A stretch of DNA of 64,000 bases from an uncultured Aquimarina sp. (GTDB taxonomy: Bacteria > Bacteroidota > Bacteroidia > Flavobacteriales > Flavobacteriaceae). Both the position numbers and the translations under genes were made by a program. The notes beneath the pieces are model-generated. The model did no database searches and was not told where the DNA came from. It saw only the letters and a list, made by a program, of their open reading frames with translations. Below are positions 1-8,751 of this stretch, in pieces. How positions within the stretch are numbered: the stretch's first letter is position 1; every line of letters starts with the position of its first letter. Where the stretch lies: NCBI GenBank assembly GCA_947495425.1, contig CANLYR010000010.1, forward strand, positions 1-64,000, in the 5' to 3' direction.

Positions 1-87
1 CTGAAAATATTCATACTATAATTTTAATCTAAAATAAGACTTTTTTATCAATTATGGATAATTACGGATATTCAAAAAATATTAATT

Positions 88-1248
88 TTAACCTCTGAAT
101 AAAAAGAAACGATCTTTCATGTTTTCGATCTCTGAATTTTTATTAGTTATGATATAATCAATAGCTTCTAAGGTGAATTTTTTACCTTTTGGAGTTAGCG
201 AAACGATATCACTTTCAATAGTAATCATATTATTTTTTAATGCTAAATTCAAAATTGATTTTGATTGCACTTTTTGCCAATTGATATGCTCGTTTAAATG
301 TTTTACATGTCGTTCTTCTTCTTCCTGATGATTTCCTAAATGTAGTAGAAAAGTGAGTAAAGAAACCTCTATTCGTTGTTGCCTTTGTCTATACAATACC
401 GAAAATAAACCTTTATTAGGAGCGAATAAATAAACAAATAAGAACACTAACCCCAATACAGTTGTCATTGATCCAGAAATTGATGCATCTAGTGCATGAG
501 CAACCCAATATCCAATAATAGCACTGCTTACTCCAAAAAGCACAGAAAGCAAAAGCATTTTTTTAAGATCATTAGTCAATAAATAAGATGTAGCGGCTGG
601 TGCAATCATTAATGCTATGACTAAAATAGCACCTACAGCATCAAAAGAGCCAACCGTAGTGATGGATGAAACTGTCATCAATCCATAATGCATTACTACG
701 GGTGATAACCCTAAGGCAGATGCAAGACCAGCATCAAACGTACTTACTTTTAACTCTTTGAAGAAGGTAAAAAGCAGGGCTAATGTAATGAGTACAATGG
801 TGCTTATAATCCATAGAGATTTGGGTCCCATGTCTGTGCCTCCTAGAATTAGTCTGTCAAAAGGAGCAAAGGCAAGCTCTCCTAATAAAACAGCGTCAAT
901 ATCCAAATGAATATCATTGGCATTTTGTGCAATGAGAATAATCCCAATGCTAAATAGAGCAGGGAACACGAGTCCAATTGCGGTATCTTCTTTAACGAGC
1001 CCTGTTTTTTGGATAAATTCTACTAAAATAACGGTTAAAACTCCGCTAGCTGCCGCCATAATGATAAGTAGCGGAGATGATAAATCATGTGTGATGAAAA
1101 ATCCGATTACAATCCCTGGTAAAATAGAATGGCTTATGGCATCTGTAATAAGTGCCATTTTTCGTAATACCAGAAACGTACCAGGAATAGCACAAGCAAT
1201 TGCAACCAGACTAGCAATTAATTGTATTTCGATCTGTGCGTTACTCAT
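88..1248 (-). CDS. Mn/Zn ABC transporter permease with C-terminal winged helix
   Basis: Membrane subunit of a TroC/D-ZnuB (ABC-3) metal importer, 386 residues. Residues 1-285 hold eight or nine hydrophobic helices with the family's early DAISHSILPG stretch near residue 36. Residues ~290-386 are not membrane: they are charged, start in a Glu/His-rich run, and read as a winged-helix (helices, then a hairpin ending SLTPKGKKF) like the DNA-binding part of DtxR-type regulators. Ordinary ZnuB proteins stop near 270-290 residues. Last gene of the operon that starts at 4884; its start overlaps the previous permease by 8 bp, indicating translational coupling. Permease assignment is secure; the metal (Mn, Zn or Fe) is inferred from the MntR-like regulator next door. 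Confidence 0.9.
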   Translation of the reverse strand: MSNAQIEIQLIASLVAIACAIPGTFLVLRKMALITDAISHSILPGIVIGFFITHDLSSPLLIIMAAASGVLTVILVEFIQKTGLVKEDTAIGLVFPALFSIGIILIAQNANDIHLDIDAVLLGELAFAPFDRLILGGTDMGPKSLWIISTIVLITLALLFTFFKELKVSTFDAGLASALGLSPVVMHYGLMTVSSITTVGSFDAVGAILVIALMIAPAATSYLLTNDLKKMLLLSVLFGVSSAIIGYWVAHALDASISGSMTTVLGLVFLFVYLFAPNKGLFSVLYRQRQQRIEVSLLTFLLHLGNHQEEEERHVKHLNEHINWQKVQSKSILNLALKNNMITIESDIVSLTPKGKKFTLEAIDYIITNKNSEIENMKDRFFLFRG

Positions 1249-2371
1249 TTTCTTGTTTGGTTAATTGGTCATACAAATTGGCAGCAGTATGATATCCGGA
1301 TTCTGTCATTGACCACATATTGCCTTGGATTTTTACATAATCCTTATCTTCTAATTTCTGAAGCGATTTTCTAGTAAATCCTTGAAAATTATTTAAAATT
1401 TTTATAGCATGAGGGTGCGCAATATTTTCATGTGTACTTGCAATATTATACATAAAAGATAATGTTTTATGTAGTTGAAGATCGCTTCTGTTTTTCCTAA
1501 AACGTATCTCTCTAAATAATAATCCGCGTCCTGGTGAAAATATGAACGAAAAAAGCACAAATACACCTGCAACCAATACAATCACCGGACCTGTAGATAA
1601 ATTGTTATGACTTGCACTAATCGCTGTTCCTAAAACTCCAGAACAAATACCAAATAGTGCTGCGAGAATAACCATAACGGCTAAGTTGTTTGTCCATTGC
1701 CTAGCTGCAGCAGCTGGTGCTAGCAACATGGCACTCATAAGGACAACCCCTACAGTTTGCAATCCTAAGACAATTGCAATAACTATAAATGTAGTAATTA
1801 GTATGTCTAGAAATTTTGTGTTGAAGCCTAAGGTTTTGGTATAATCTGCATCAAAAAGTAAAACTTTTAACTCTTTCCAGAAGAGCAGCAAAATAACCAA
1901 GCTTATTCCTGTAACAATGATCATTAGCCATACGTCGCTTTCTAAAAGAGTAGCTGCCTGCCCAAAAAGATAACTTTCTAAACCAGCCTGATTGGCATTT
2001 GGCATTTTTTGAATATACGTTAATAGCAACATTCCAAAACCAAAAAATAGGGATAGAATTAGTCCTAATGCGGTATCAGACTTGAGGTGGGTTTTGCTGG
2101 TGATTCCTCGAATCCAGAAGGTACCTATTAAACCACTAATTAGAGCTCCTAATAGAAAAATAGAGCTATTCTTTCTTTCTATAATTAAAAAAGCTATCGC
2201 TATACCAGGTAATGCAGCATGAGAGATAGCGTCACCTAATAAGCTTTGCTTACGTAGTACTGCAAAACTACCAAGCATACCGCATATGGCTCCAAGCACA
2301 GCTGTTCCTAATGTAATTGTACGTAGGGTATAGTCTGTGAACACGAGTTCTAAATATTCTAATACATCCAT
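1241..2371 (-). CDS. Mn/Zn ABC transporter permease with C-terminal winged helix
   Basis: Second ABC-3 permease of the metal importer, 376 residues. About eight transmembrane helices fill residues 10-285, with the DAISHAALPG signature near residue 47. The tail from ~295 is soluble and contains a winged-helix pattern (ILNNFQGFTRKSLQKLEDKDYV, then a short wing ending MTESGYHTA near residue 360). It probably pairs with the permease encoded immediately downstream to form a heterodimeric pore. Start lies 5 bp after the ATPase stop and its end overlaps the next gene. The tail may sense metal or contact the ATPase; a DNA-binding role at the membrane is speculative. Confidence 0.9.
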   Translation of the reverse strand: MDVLEYLELVFTDYTLRTITLGTAVLGAICGMLGSFAVLRKQSLLGDAISHAALPGIAIAFLIIERKNSSIFLLGALISGLIGTFWIRGITSKTHLKSDTALGLILSLFFGFGMLLLTYIQKMPNANQAGLESYLFGQAATLLESDVWLMIIVTGISLVILLLFWKELKVLLFDADYTKTLGFNTKFLDILITTFIVIAIVLGLQTVGVVLMSAMLLAPAAAARQWTNNLAVMVILAALFGICSGVLGTAISASHNNLSTGPVIVLVAGVFVLFSFIFSPGRGLLFREIRFRKNRSDLQLHKTLSFMYNIASTHENIAHPHAIKILNNFQGFTRKSLQKLEDKDYVKIQGNMWSMTESGYHTAANLYDQLTKQENE

Positions 2372-2376
2372 TGGTG

Positions 2377-3114
2377 TTATTGTTGCACGCTCACTTTATA
2401 GTTAATTCCGTATGTCTTGGTTAAGTTGTCGTCATTAAAAATATCCTTCACCGGGCCAGTGGCGATCTTTTTGACATTCAAAAAGGTTACCCAATCAAAA
2501 TATTCCGGTACGGTTTGCAGGTCATGATGTACTACAATTACAGTTTTTCCTGCTTTTCGAAGTTCTTTCAGGATATTGATAATTGCTTTTTCTGTAGTGG
2601 CATCGACACCTTGAAAAGGTTCATCCATAAAATAGATTGCAGCATTTTGCACCAACGCTCTTGCCAGAAAAATACGTTGTTGTTGCCCACCGGATAATTG
2701 ACTGATTTGTCTGTTTTTAAAAGCCAACATTCCTACTTTTTCTAACGCCTCCAGAGCTGCTTTCTTTTCTTTCTGTCCTGGTCTTTTAATCCAGCCTAAG
2801 CTACCATAGGTTCCCATCATTACAACATCTAATGCTGTAGTTGGAAAATCCCAGTCTACACTTCCTTTTTGCGGAACATATGCGACCAAAGAGCGTTGCT
2901 TTTTATAAGGTTTTCCATATATCTGAACACTCCCGGCAATAGGGTTTATGATGTCTAAGATCGATTTGATTAATGTAGATTTACCCGCTCCGTTTGGACC
3001 CACAATAGCCATTAGAACTCCCTCAGGGATAGCAAGATCGATATCCCATAGAACGGGTTTGTAGTTATATGCTACAGTAAGGTCATCTATTTGAACTGCG
3101 ATTTTACCTTCCAT
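2377..3114 (-). CDS. Mn/Zn ABC transporter ATP-binding protein
   Basis: Cytoplasmic ATPase of the metal importer, 245 residues, typical length for the TroB/MntB/ZnuC family. Walker [10 protein letters not shown] is at residues 39-47, the Q-loop (VPQKGSVDW) near 80, the signature LSGGQQQR at 140-147, Walker B AIYFMDEP at 159-166, and the switch His follows near 196 (VHHD). Its first base shares position 3114 with the end of the binding-protein gene, so the two are translationally linked. Hydrolysis of ATP drives import through the two permeases downstream. Confidence 0.95.
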   Translation of the reverse strand: MEGKIAVQIDDLTVAYNYKPVLWDIDLAIPEGVLMAIVGPNGAGKSTLIKSILDIINPIAGSVQIYGKPYKKQRSLVAYVPQKGSVDWDFPTTALDVVMMGTYGSLGWIKRPGQKEKKAALEALEKVGMLAFKNRQISQLSGGQQQRIFLARALVQNAAIYFMDEPFQGVDATTEKAIINILKELRKAGKTVIVVHHDLQTVPEYFDWVTFLNVKKIATGPVKDIFNDDNLTKTYGINYKVSVQQ

Positions 3115-4028
3115 TATTTCAATGCATTTACAATGGTGTTTACATTATATTGAAACATGCCGATATAATTACCTTCATTGGTTTCTGGATTCCCTAGTGC
3201 ATCAGAAAATAAAGTTCCTCCAATAGTAACTTCGTGATCTTTGGATTTTACTGCTGCTTTCAATGCCTCAATGGTGCGTTTAGGAACAGAGGTTTCTACA
3301 AAGATGGCTTTTACTTCTTTTTCGATGATAAAAGTAGCTAATTTTTGCACATCTTGCACGCCTGCTTCAGTTGCGGTTGATAACCCTTGAAGCCCTACTA
3401 CATTAAAGTCATATGCTTTTCCGAAATAACTAAAAGCATCATGAGCGGTTACCAAAATTCTTTTTTCCTTAGGTAGCGTTGCAATCGCATTTTTTATCTT
3501 GGTTTCTAATTTATCCAGTTTTTCTAAATACGTTTTTCCGTTTGCATCAAAAGCTTCAGCATTTTTTGGATCTATTTTCTTAAGTTTATCGATAACGAAA
3601 GAGGTTATTAATTTCCAGTTTTGAACGTTGAACCAAATATGAGGGTCATAATTGGATGCAAAATAATCCGATCCTATTAAGGTGCTTTTATCTAAACTTT
3701 CGGCAATTGCAATAGTTTTAACATCTTGGCGTTTCATTTTTTCGAACACATCAACAAGTTTTCCTTCTAGATGCAGACCATTATAAAAAATTACATCTGC
3801 ATGAACAAGTTTGGTAACATCTCCTTCGCTGGCTTTGTATAAGTGTGGGTCGACACCACTACCCATTAGGCCTTTTACAGTAATTAGATCTCCACCAATA
3901 TTTTTAACCAAATCTGTAATCATCGACGTAGTGGTGACCACATTAAGCTTTTGATTTTTATCTTTTATTTCTTTTTTGCAAGAAAACAGGGCTAGAAAAA
4001 TAGTGAATATTGTTATTATTTTTTTCAT
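3114..4028 (-). CDS. Metal ABC transporter substrate-binding lipoprotein (TroA-like)
   Basis: Periplasmic metal-binding component, 304 residues. A short signal peptide ends in lipobox ALFSC with lipidated Cys17, so it should be anchored to a membrane. The cluster A-I binding-protein fold is indicated by the four expected ligands: His62 (DPHLY), His130 (DPHIW), His196 (TAHDAF) and Asp276 (LFSDALG). The three-His-one-Asp set fits Mn or Zn. There is no His-rich loop of the kind often found in zinc-specific ZnuA, which mildly favours Mn. It is the second gene of the operon, 61 bp after the outer-membrane protein gene. Confidence 0.93.
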   Translation of the reverse strand: MKKIITIFTIFLALFSCKKEIKDKNQKLNVVTTTSMITDLVKNIGGDLITVKGLMGSGVDPHLYKASEGDVTKLVHADVIFYNGLHLEGKLVDVFEKMKRQDVKTIAIAESLDKSTLIGSDYFASNYDPHIWFNVQNWKLITSFVIDKLKKIDPKNAEAFDANGKTYLEKLDKLETKIKNAIATLPKEKRILVTAHDAFSYFGKAYDFNVVGLQGLSTATEAGVQDVQKLATFIIEKEVKAIFVETSVPKRTIEALKAAVKSKDHEVTIGGTLFSDALGNPETNEGNYIGMFQYNVNTIVNALK

Positions 4029-4089
4029 TTTATTTCTTATTTAAAAATCGCTTAAGATCCTTTTTTGATTTTTGACATCTATTTAGTTA

Positions 4090-4884
4090 CTAATTCGGCA
4101 AGCGCACACTTATCCCGGCACTAAGTAGTAAGTTTTGCCCATCTGTTATACCCGAACCTATTGTGGCATCTAATTGAACTGAGTCGTTTAATACATAGGT
4201 TAGTCCTGCATCCCAAAGATGATTTGCTTTACTATCCTCTGGTAAATCTCCATATAATTCTGCATAAACTCCTAGTGTATCAGTAATGCTGTATCCGTAT
4301 GAAACCGTATATATGTACGCAGCTTCTGGAGAATCATCACCCCAAGCTGCACCGAGATTATAGGACAAACTCGATTTTTCTGATAGCGTATGGGCAAAAG
4401 AAAATCTAAAATCTACACCAGTAGTTTCTGGTCTGAAATCTGTACTGGCACTAAAGGGTAGATATACGTGTGTTAATAGTCCCATTTCAGGAATCCAACC
4501 TTTTTCTTTGTTTATATTTATTTTTGCGCCCAATAATAAAGGAGATAATCCACTTGCAATATTCTCTTGCGTTACTCCGTTGATGTCAGTTTTGATTTCA
4601 GAAAAATCCCAACCTATTCTCAGTTCTAGGTTCTCTAGTACTCCATATCGTAAAAGTGTTGTGTTGAATGTGGTTGTGTGCTGTTTAAAAGCATCTTCTC
4701 CTGCATCCTCATATAGTGCGCCGGTTTCAATTTGTAGGTAACCTCTAGGTATAACAGATGGAGACTCTGTTGCGTCGGGACGATCTGTTATCAAAGTTCC
4801 GGGATTATTTTGTTCCTGAGAATAAATAGCATTAAAAAAGATGCTCATTGAAAATGTTAATACTATATTTCTGTAAAGTTTCAT
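4090..4884 (-). CDS. Outer-membrane beta-barrel protein, MetA-pathway/transporter type
   Basis: 264-residue exported protein. A signal peptide ends near residue 22 (AIYSQ). The mature part is a series of alternating amphipathic strands, and the early motif ITDRPDATESPSVIP is characteristic of the outer-membrane family annotated as phenol-degradation MetA-like or 'transporter' (PF13557). The final residues RLPN lack the terminal Phe typical of porins. It is the first gene of the metal ABC operon and therefore under the same promoter and probable MntR-type control, which suggests a metal pore or metal-stress role in the outer membrane. That role is inference from position. Confidence 0.75.
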   Translation of the reverse strand: MKLYRNIVLTFSMSIFFNAIYSQEQNNPGTLITDRPDATESPSVIPRGYLQIETGALYEDAGEDAFKQHTTTFNTTLLRYGVLENLELRIGWDFSEIKTDINGVTQENIASGLSPLLLGAKININKEKGWIPEMGLLTHVYLPFSASTDFRPETTGVDFRFSFAHTLSEKSSLSYNLGAAWGDDSPEAAYIYTVSYGYSITDTLGVYAELYGDLPEDSKANHLWDAGLTYVLNDSVQLDATIGSGITDGQNLLLSAGISVRLPN

Positions 4885-4893
4885 TAGCTTTAG

Positions 4894-4947
4894 TAAATTT
4901 GTTTAATCGTTGATGCAAACTTAAAAAAGTTAGCCATGACTAACAAA
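4894..4947. promoter_or_regulatory. Divergent promoters and operator of the metal-transport locus
   Basis: On the minus strand a -33 TTTG (4947-4944) and a perfect -7 TAAGTTTG (4923-4916) are 20 bp apart and point at the transport operon, whose start codon is at 4884. On the plus strand TAAATTTG (4894-4901) is a -7 box for the regulator. A palindrome with arms GTTAG and CTAAC around CATG (4929-4944) lies between the minus-strand -33 and -7 boxes and spans the regulator's ATG at 4936. The arms match the halves of classical DtxR boxes, although the spacing is larger (6 bases rather than 1). Binding there would block transport transcription and could repress the regulator. Confidence 0.6.
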
Positions 4948-5622
4948 TTAAATTCGAATAATTTAACAAAAAGTGAAGAAGACTATCTCAAAGCTCTTTT
5001 TCAACTACTTATAGAAGACGAGTCGGTTAAGGTGGGTAATAACCAACTTGCCGAATATCTTAATGTTTCTCCGGCTTCGGCCAATAATATGATAAAGAAA
5101 TTAAAAGCTAAGGGGTATGTGGTGAGTGAGAAATATGGTAAACTGGATTTGACAGAAGGAGGGAAGTCTATAGCAGTCCGTTTAATCCGTAAACATAGAC
5201 TATGGGAAACATTTCTGTGCAACTACTTAAATTTTACATGGGACGAAGTGCATGATGTTGCTGAACAGTTGGAGCATGTAAAATCGTATAAATTAATAGA
5301 TGAGTTGGATCGTTTTATGGATTTTCCCAAGAAAGATCCGCATGGAGAAGTAATTCCCAATGCTGATGGAGAATATTCAGTGTTGCCGAAAATTATGCTG
5401 TCTTCCTTACCAGAAGGTGCTGTATGTCAATTAATCGCAGTAAATGATGGGTCTGTTAATTTTTTGAAATATGTTTCAGAAATCGGATTAGTACTCAGTA
5501 GTGAAATAAAAATTCTTGAAATACGAGAGTTTGATAAATCGATCCGCATACAGTTTAATGATGTAATTGAAACCGTGACTAGAAAATTCGCTGATAATAT
5601 ATTCGTTAAGAAGATAGTATAG
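4936..5622 (+). CDS. mntR: DtxR/MntR-family metal-dependent transcriptional regulator
   Basis: 228 residues. N-terminal winged helix (~1-70: LTKSEEDYLKALFQL, then NQLAEYLNVSPASANNMIKKL), a metal-binding/dimerisation domain (~71-140, with HRLWETFL and conserved His/Glu around EVHDVAEQLEHV), and a C-terminal SH3-like FeoA domain (~150-226). This is the long, three-domain DtxR layout common in Bacteroidota. It is divergent from the metal importer with only 51 bp between start codons, so it most likely represses that operon when metal is sufficient. Whether it answers to Mn or Fe cannot be decided by eye; the importer type favours Mn. Confidence 0.88.
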   Translation: MTNKLNSNNLTKSEEDYLKALFQLLIEDESVKVGNNQLAEYLNVSPASANNMIKKLKAKGYVVSEKYGKLDLTEGGKSIAVRLIRKHRLWETFLCNYLNFTWDEVHDVAEQLEHVKSYKLIDELDRFMDFPKKDPHGEVIPNADGEYSVLPKIMLSSLPEGAVCQLIAVNDGSVNFLKYVSEIGLVLSSEIKILEIREFDKSIRIQFNDVIETVTRKFADNIFVKKIV

Positions 5623-5676
5623 TTTTTGAAAATGTTAAAATAGAGATTCACTATAAGATTGTTAAATAATAGCTGT

Positions 5677-5684
5677 TATCTTTG
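5677..5684 (+). promoter_or_regulatory. -7 promoter box (TATCTTTG) for the exonuclease operon
   Basis: Perfect match to the Bacteroidota TAnnTTTG -7 box. Transcription would begin about 4 bases downstream, near 5688, leaving a 16-base leader to the ATG at 5704. This argues against using the upstream TTG at 5659 as the start. A TTG at 5659-5661 lies 15 bp upstream, shorter than the usual 19-21 bp spacing, so the -33 part is weak. Confidence 0.5.
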
Positions 5685-5703
5685 GGTATCACACAATCAA
5701 TTT

Positions 5704-6483
5704 ATGGAGCTTAATTTAAAAAAGCCGATATGTTTTTTCGATCTTGAAACTACCGGTGTAAACATTTCTAAGGATCGAATTGTTGAAATTTCTATTTTAA
5801 AAATTTTTCCCAATGGTACTCAGGAAAGCAAAACCTGGTTGGTAAATCCAGAAATGCCTATTCCTGCAGAAACTACTGCTGTTCATGGTATAGACGATGC
5901 CAAAGTAGCTAATGAGCCTACTTTTAGTCAGTTAGCAAGTAAAGTTAGTGAAATGATCAAAGGATGTGATCTGAGTGGATTTAATTCTAATCGATTTGAT
6001 ATTCCGTTATTAGCCGAAGAATTATTAAGGGTTGGTCTTGATTTTGATATGAAAAACACGGTTGCAATCGATGTTCAAACGATATATCACAAAATGGAAA
6101 AACGTACATTATCGGCAGCATACAAATTTTATTGTGATAAGGATTTAGAAGATGCTCATTCTGCAGAAGCAGATACTAATGCTACGTATGAGGTGTTAAA
6201 AGCGCAATTAGATCGTTATCCCGAATTAGAGAATGATATTAAGTTCTTAGCAGAGTATAGTTCTAGAAAGCAGTTTGCTGATTTTGCAGGTTTTATAGCC
6301 TATGATGAAAATGGTAAGGAAGTTTTTTCTTTTGGGAAGCATAAAGGCAAGTTAGTTGAACAAGTTATGGAAGATGAACCTGGATATTTTGGATGGATAC
6401 AAAATGCAGATTTTCCTTTGTATACTAAAAAAGTACTTACTGCAGTTAGACTTCGGAAACTAAATAATAGTCTTAATTTATAA
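5704..6483 (+). CDS. DEDDh 3'-5' exonuclease with ExoX-like C-terminal module
   Basis: 259 residues from ATG 5704, chosen because a promoter box lies at 5677-5684 downstream of the longer TTG start. Exonuclease motif I is FDLETTG (Asp13, Glu15), motif II contains SGFNSNRFDIPLL, and motif III has HSAEADTNATYEVL, giving the DEDDh set found in DNA polymerase III epsilon-type nucleases. The C-terminal part (about 205-245) has FSFGKHKGK followed by EPGYFGWIQNADF, the pattern of the ExoX C-terminal/DUF3820 module. Likely a DNA or RNA trimming nuclease. First of a tight run with the FAH protein, Hpt protein and CinA. Confidence 0.85.
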   Translation: MELNLKKPICFFDLETTGVNISKDRIVEISILKIFPNGTQESKTWLVNPEMPIPAETTAVHGIDDAKVANEPTFSQLASKVSEMIKGCDLSGFNSNRFDIPLLAEELLRVGLDFDMKNTVAIDVQTIYHKMEKRTLSAAYKFYCDKDLEDAHSAEADTNATYEVLKAQLDRYPELENDIKFLAEYSSRKQFADFAGFIAYDENGKEVFSFGKHKGKLVEQVMEDEPGYFGWIQNADFPLYTKKVLTAVRLRKLNNSLNL

Positions 6484-6503
6484 CCCTAGTTAGATTCTAA
6501 GTT

Positions 6504-7115
6504 ATGAAGCTTATTTGTATAGGTCGTAATTATACAGATCATATCGAAGAACTCGAAAATGAAAAACCAACAGATCCAGTTGTTTTCATGAAACCTGACA
6601 CGTCGATATTATTAAAAAAACAACCGTTTTTTATCCCTGATTTTTCTGATGATGTACATCATGAAGTTGAGATTTTAGTTAAAATAAATAAGGTAGGTAA
6701 ATATATCGATAAGAAATTTGCACACAAATATTATGATGAAATAGGTTTAGGGATAGATTTTACCGCTCGTGATCTGCAAAGTGAGTTAAAAGGAAAAGGA
6801 TTGCCCTGGGAGAAAGCAAAATCCTTTGATGGTGCAGCTGTCATAGGAAATTGGATATCAAAAAATATATTTGAAAATATAAATGATATTGATTTTCATT
6901 TAGAAAAAAATGGAGAGGCTGTACAGAGGGGTAATACTAAATTTATGTTGTGGAAAATTGATGAATTAATAGAATATGTATCAAAATATTTCACTTTGAA
7001 GATTGGAGATGTTATATTTACAGGTACACCAGCTGGTGTAAGTGCTGTTAATCCAAACGATATTCTAGTGGGATATATTAATGATGAACAAAATTTTTCA
7101 ATAAAAGTTAAATAA
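6504..7115 (+). CDS. Fumarylacetoacetate hydrolase (FAH) family protein
   Basis: 203 residues, the short single-domain form of the FAH fold. It opens with KLICIGRNYTDHIEEL and has the metal-binding region HHEVEILVKI (Glu-x-Glu), GIDFTARDLQ and the late FTGTPAGVSAVNPND loop, all standard for the family. Members act as acylpyruvate hydrolases, oxaloacetate decarboxylases or tautomerases with a divalent metal; the exact substrate cannot be read from sequence. The stop codon directly abuts the ATG of the Hpt gene at 7116, so the two are very likely cotranscribed and coupled. Confidence 0.88.
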   Translation: MKLICIGRNYTDHIEELENEKPTDPVVFMKPDTSILLKKQPFFIPDFSDDVHHEVEILVKINKVGKYIDKKFAHKYYDEIGLGIDFTARDLQSELKGKGLPWEKAKSFDGAAVIGNWISKNIFENINDIDFHLEKNGEAVQRGNTKFMLWKIDELIEYVSKYFTLKIGDVIFTGTPAGVSAVNPNDILVGYINDEQNFSIKVK

Positions 7116-7454
7116 ATGAGCAAAGGATATAGTTTAAAAAATGTACATGAATTATCTGGTGGAGATGATGAGTTTGTAGCTGTTTTGGTTCAGACTTTTT
7201 TAGAAGAAATACCACCTGATTTGGATAGCATGGTTCAAGCTGTGGATTCTGATAATCCACAAATGGCATATCAATATGCTCATAAAATGAAACCTAATCT
7301 ACAATTGTTTGATATTGATCTTCTAACGCAAATAAAACAAATAGAGGCTTGGTCCAAAACAAAAAAATCCAAAGAAGAAATAAAACCTATATTAGACAAG
7401 ATTGTAGCTACGGTTAATGAGGCTATTGAAAATCTAAAAGCTGATTTTCAATAA
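7116..7454 (+). CDS. Hpt-domain protein (histidine phosphotransfer)
   Basis: 112 residues forming one four-helix Hpt domain. The predicted phospho-accepting residue is His56 in AYQYAHKMKPNLQLF, which fits the family's AHxLKxxx helix. It carries no kinase or receiver domain, so it must relay phosphate between separate proteins. It directly follows the FAH gene with no gap and is 2 bp upstream of cinA. No sensor kinase or receiver gene is nearby, so its partners are unknown; some Hpt-fold proteins have lost signalling and act as structural parts. Confidence 0.82.
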   Translation: MSKGYSLKNVHELSGGDDEFVAVLVQTFLEEIPPDLDSMVQAVDSDNPQMAYQYAHKMKPNLQLFDIDLLTQIKQIEAWSKTKKSKEEIKPILDKIVATVNEAIENLKADFQ

Positions 7455-7456
7455 AT

Positions 7457-8698
7457 ATGCTGGCAGAAATAATTACTATCGGAGATGAAATTCTCATAGG
7501 TCAAATTATCGATTCTAATTCTGCGTTTATCGGCAAAGCCCTCAACAAGATTGGTGTAGATGTATTACAAATCACCTCAATACGTGATCATAAAAGCGAT
7601 ATTCTAAATGCGTTGGATCAAGCTAAGAAACGAGTAGATATTGTAATCATAACCGGTGGTCTGGGGCCAACAAAAGATGACATAACGAAGCATACCATTT
7701 GTGAGTATTTTAATGATAATCTAGTACAAAACACAGCGGTGCTTGAACATATCGAAAAGCTGTTTGCAAAGTATATCTCTACACCAATTACTGATATCAA
7801 TAGGCAACAGGCTTTGGTGCCTAGTAAATCAGAAGTTTTAATGAATCTCTATGGCACCGCTCCCGGGATGTGGATAGAAGAAAATAATAAAGTATTTGTT
7901 TCTATGCCGGGTGTTCCATTCGAAATGAAAGGGTTGATGAAAAATGAGGTTTTACCCAGACTACAAAAAAGATTTGATAGGCCTTTTATCATTCATAAAA
8001 CTGTGCTTACTTATGGTATGGGCGAGAGCGCAATTGCAGATAAAATTGAAACTTGGGAGGATAGTTTACCACCGTATATTAAATTAGCATATTTACCAAA
8101 TCTTGGTAGGGTAAGGCTTCGTCTTTCGGCTAGAGGAGATAATAAAAAACTTCTCGAAGATACGATTGATAGCAGAATAGAGGAGCTGCACAAACTCATT
8201 GGAGATATTATTGTTGGGTACGAAGAAGACGAGACAATAGAGGTAAGAATAGGTAGCTTGTTAGCAAAGCAAGGAAAAACACTTTCGGTTGCAGAGAGTT
8301 GTACCGGAGGGATGATATCACAATCTTTTACTGCTAATGCAGGATCCTCAGCTTATTTTAGGGGAGGTGCTGTTACTTATGCCACATCATCCAAAATTGA
8401 TGTCTTGGGTATTAATGCCGATATTATTGAAAAATATACAGTAACCAGCTCAGAAGTAGCTGAAGCAATGGCGATCGCGGTAAAAGAAAAGTTTAAATCA
8501 GACTATGCAATTGCGACTACAGGAAATGCAGGTCCCGAAAAAGGCGATGGAGATGTTGAGGTAGGAACAGTTTTTATTGCTATTACTACTCCCAATAAAA
8601 CGTTTTCAAAAAAGTATATATTTGGTAATTTGAGAGAACGTAATATCGGTAAAACCGTTATCAAATCGTTAGAACTTTTATTGAAAGAGTTAAGTTAA
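7457..8698 (+). CDS. cinA: CinA family protein (NMN amidohydrolase-related)
   Basis: 413 residues with both parts of full-length CinA: an N-terminal molybdopterin-binding-like domain (~1-170, starting AEIITIGDEILIGQIIDSN with GGLGPTKDD near residue 72, COG1058) and a C-terminal CinA/PncC domain (~255-410, with LSVAESCTGGMISQ and TGNAGPEKGDGDVEVGTVF). The C-terminal domain deamidates nicotinamide mononucleotide in the pyridine-nucleotide salvage cycle; the N-terminal domain hydrolyses ADP-ribose in some homologues. Last gene of the run starting at 5704; a separate promoter follows for rpmB. Confidence 0.93.
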   Translation: MLAEIITIGDEILIGQIIDSNSAFIGKALNKIGVDVLQITSIRDHKSDILNALDQAKKRVDIVIITGGLGPTKDDITKHTICEYFNDNLVQNTAVLEHIEKLFAKYISTPITDINRQQALVPSKSEVLMNLYGTAPGMWIEENNKVFVSMPGVPFEMKGLMKNEVLPRLQKRFDRPFIIHKTVLTYGMGESAIADKIETWEDSLPPYIKLAYLPNLGRVRLRLSARGDNKKLLEDTIDSRIEELHKLIGDIIVGYEEDETIEVRIGSLLAKQGKTLSVAESCTGGMISQSFTANAGSSAYFRGGAVTYATSSKIDVLGINADIIEKYTVTSSEVAEAMAIAVKEKFKSDYAIATTGNAGPEKGDGDVEVGTVFIAITTPNKTFSKKYIFGNLRERNIGKTVIKSLELLLKELS

Positions 8699-8751
8699 AT
8701 TTTATGATATCCCATGAAAGGAAAAAATCATAAAAAATTACCAAATTATTA

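Noticed and set aside
1-87. Possible gene end or regulatory element at the left edge
   Set aside because: Only AT-rich sequence with no frame, hairpin or repeat I could support.
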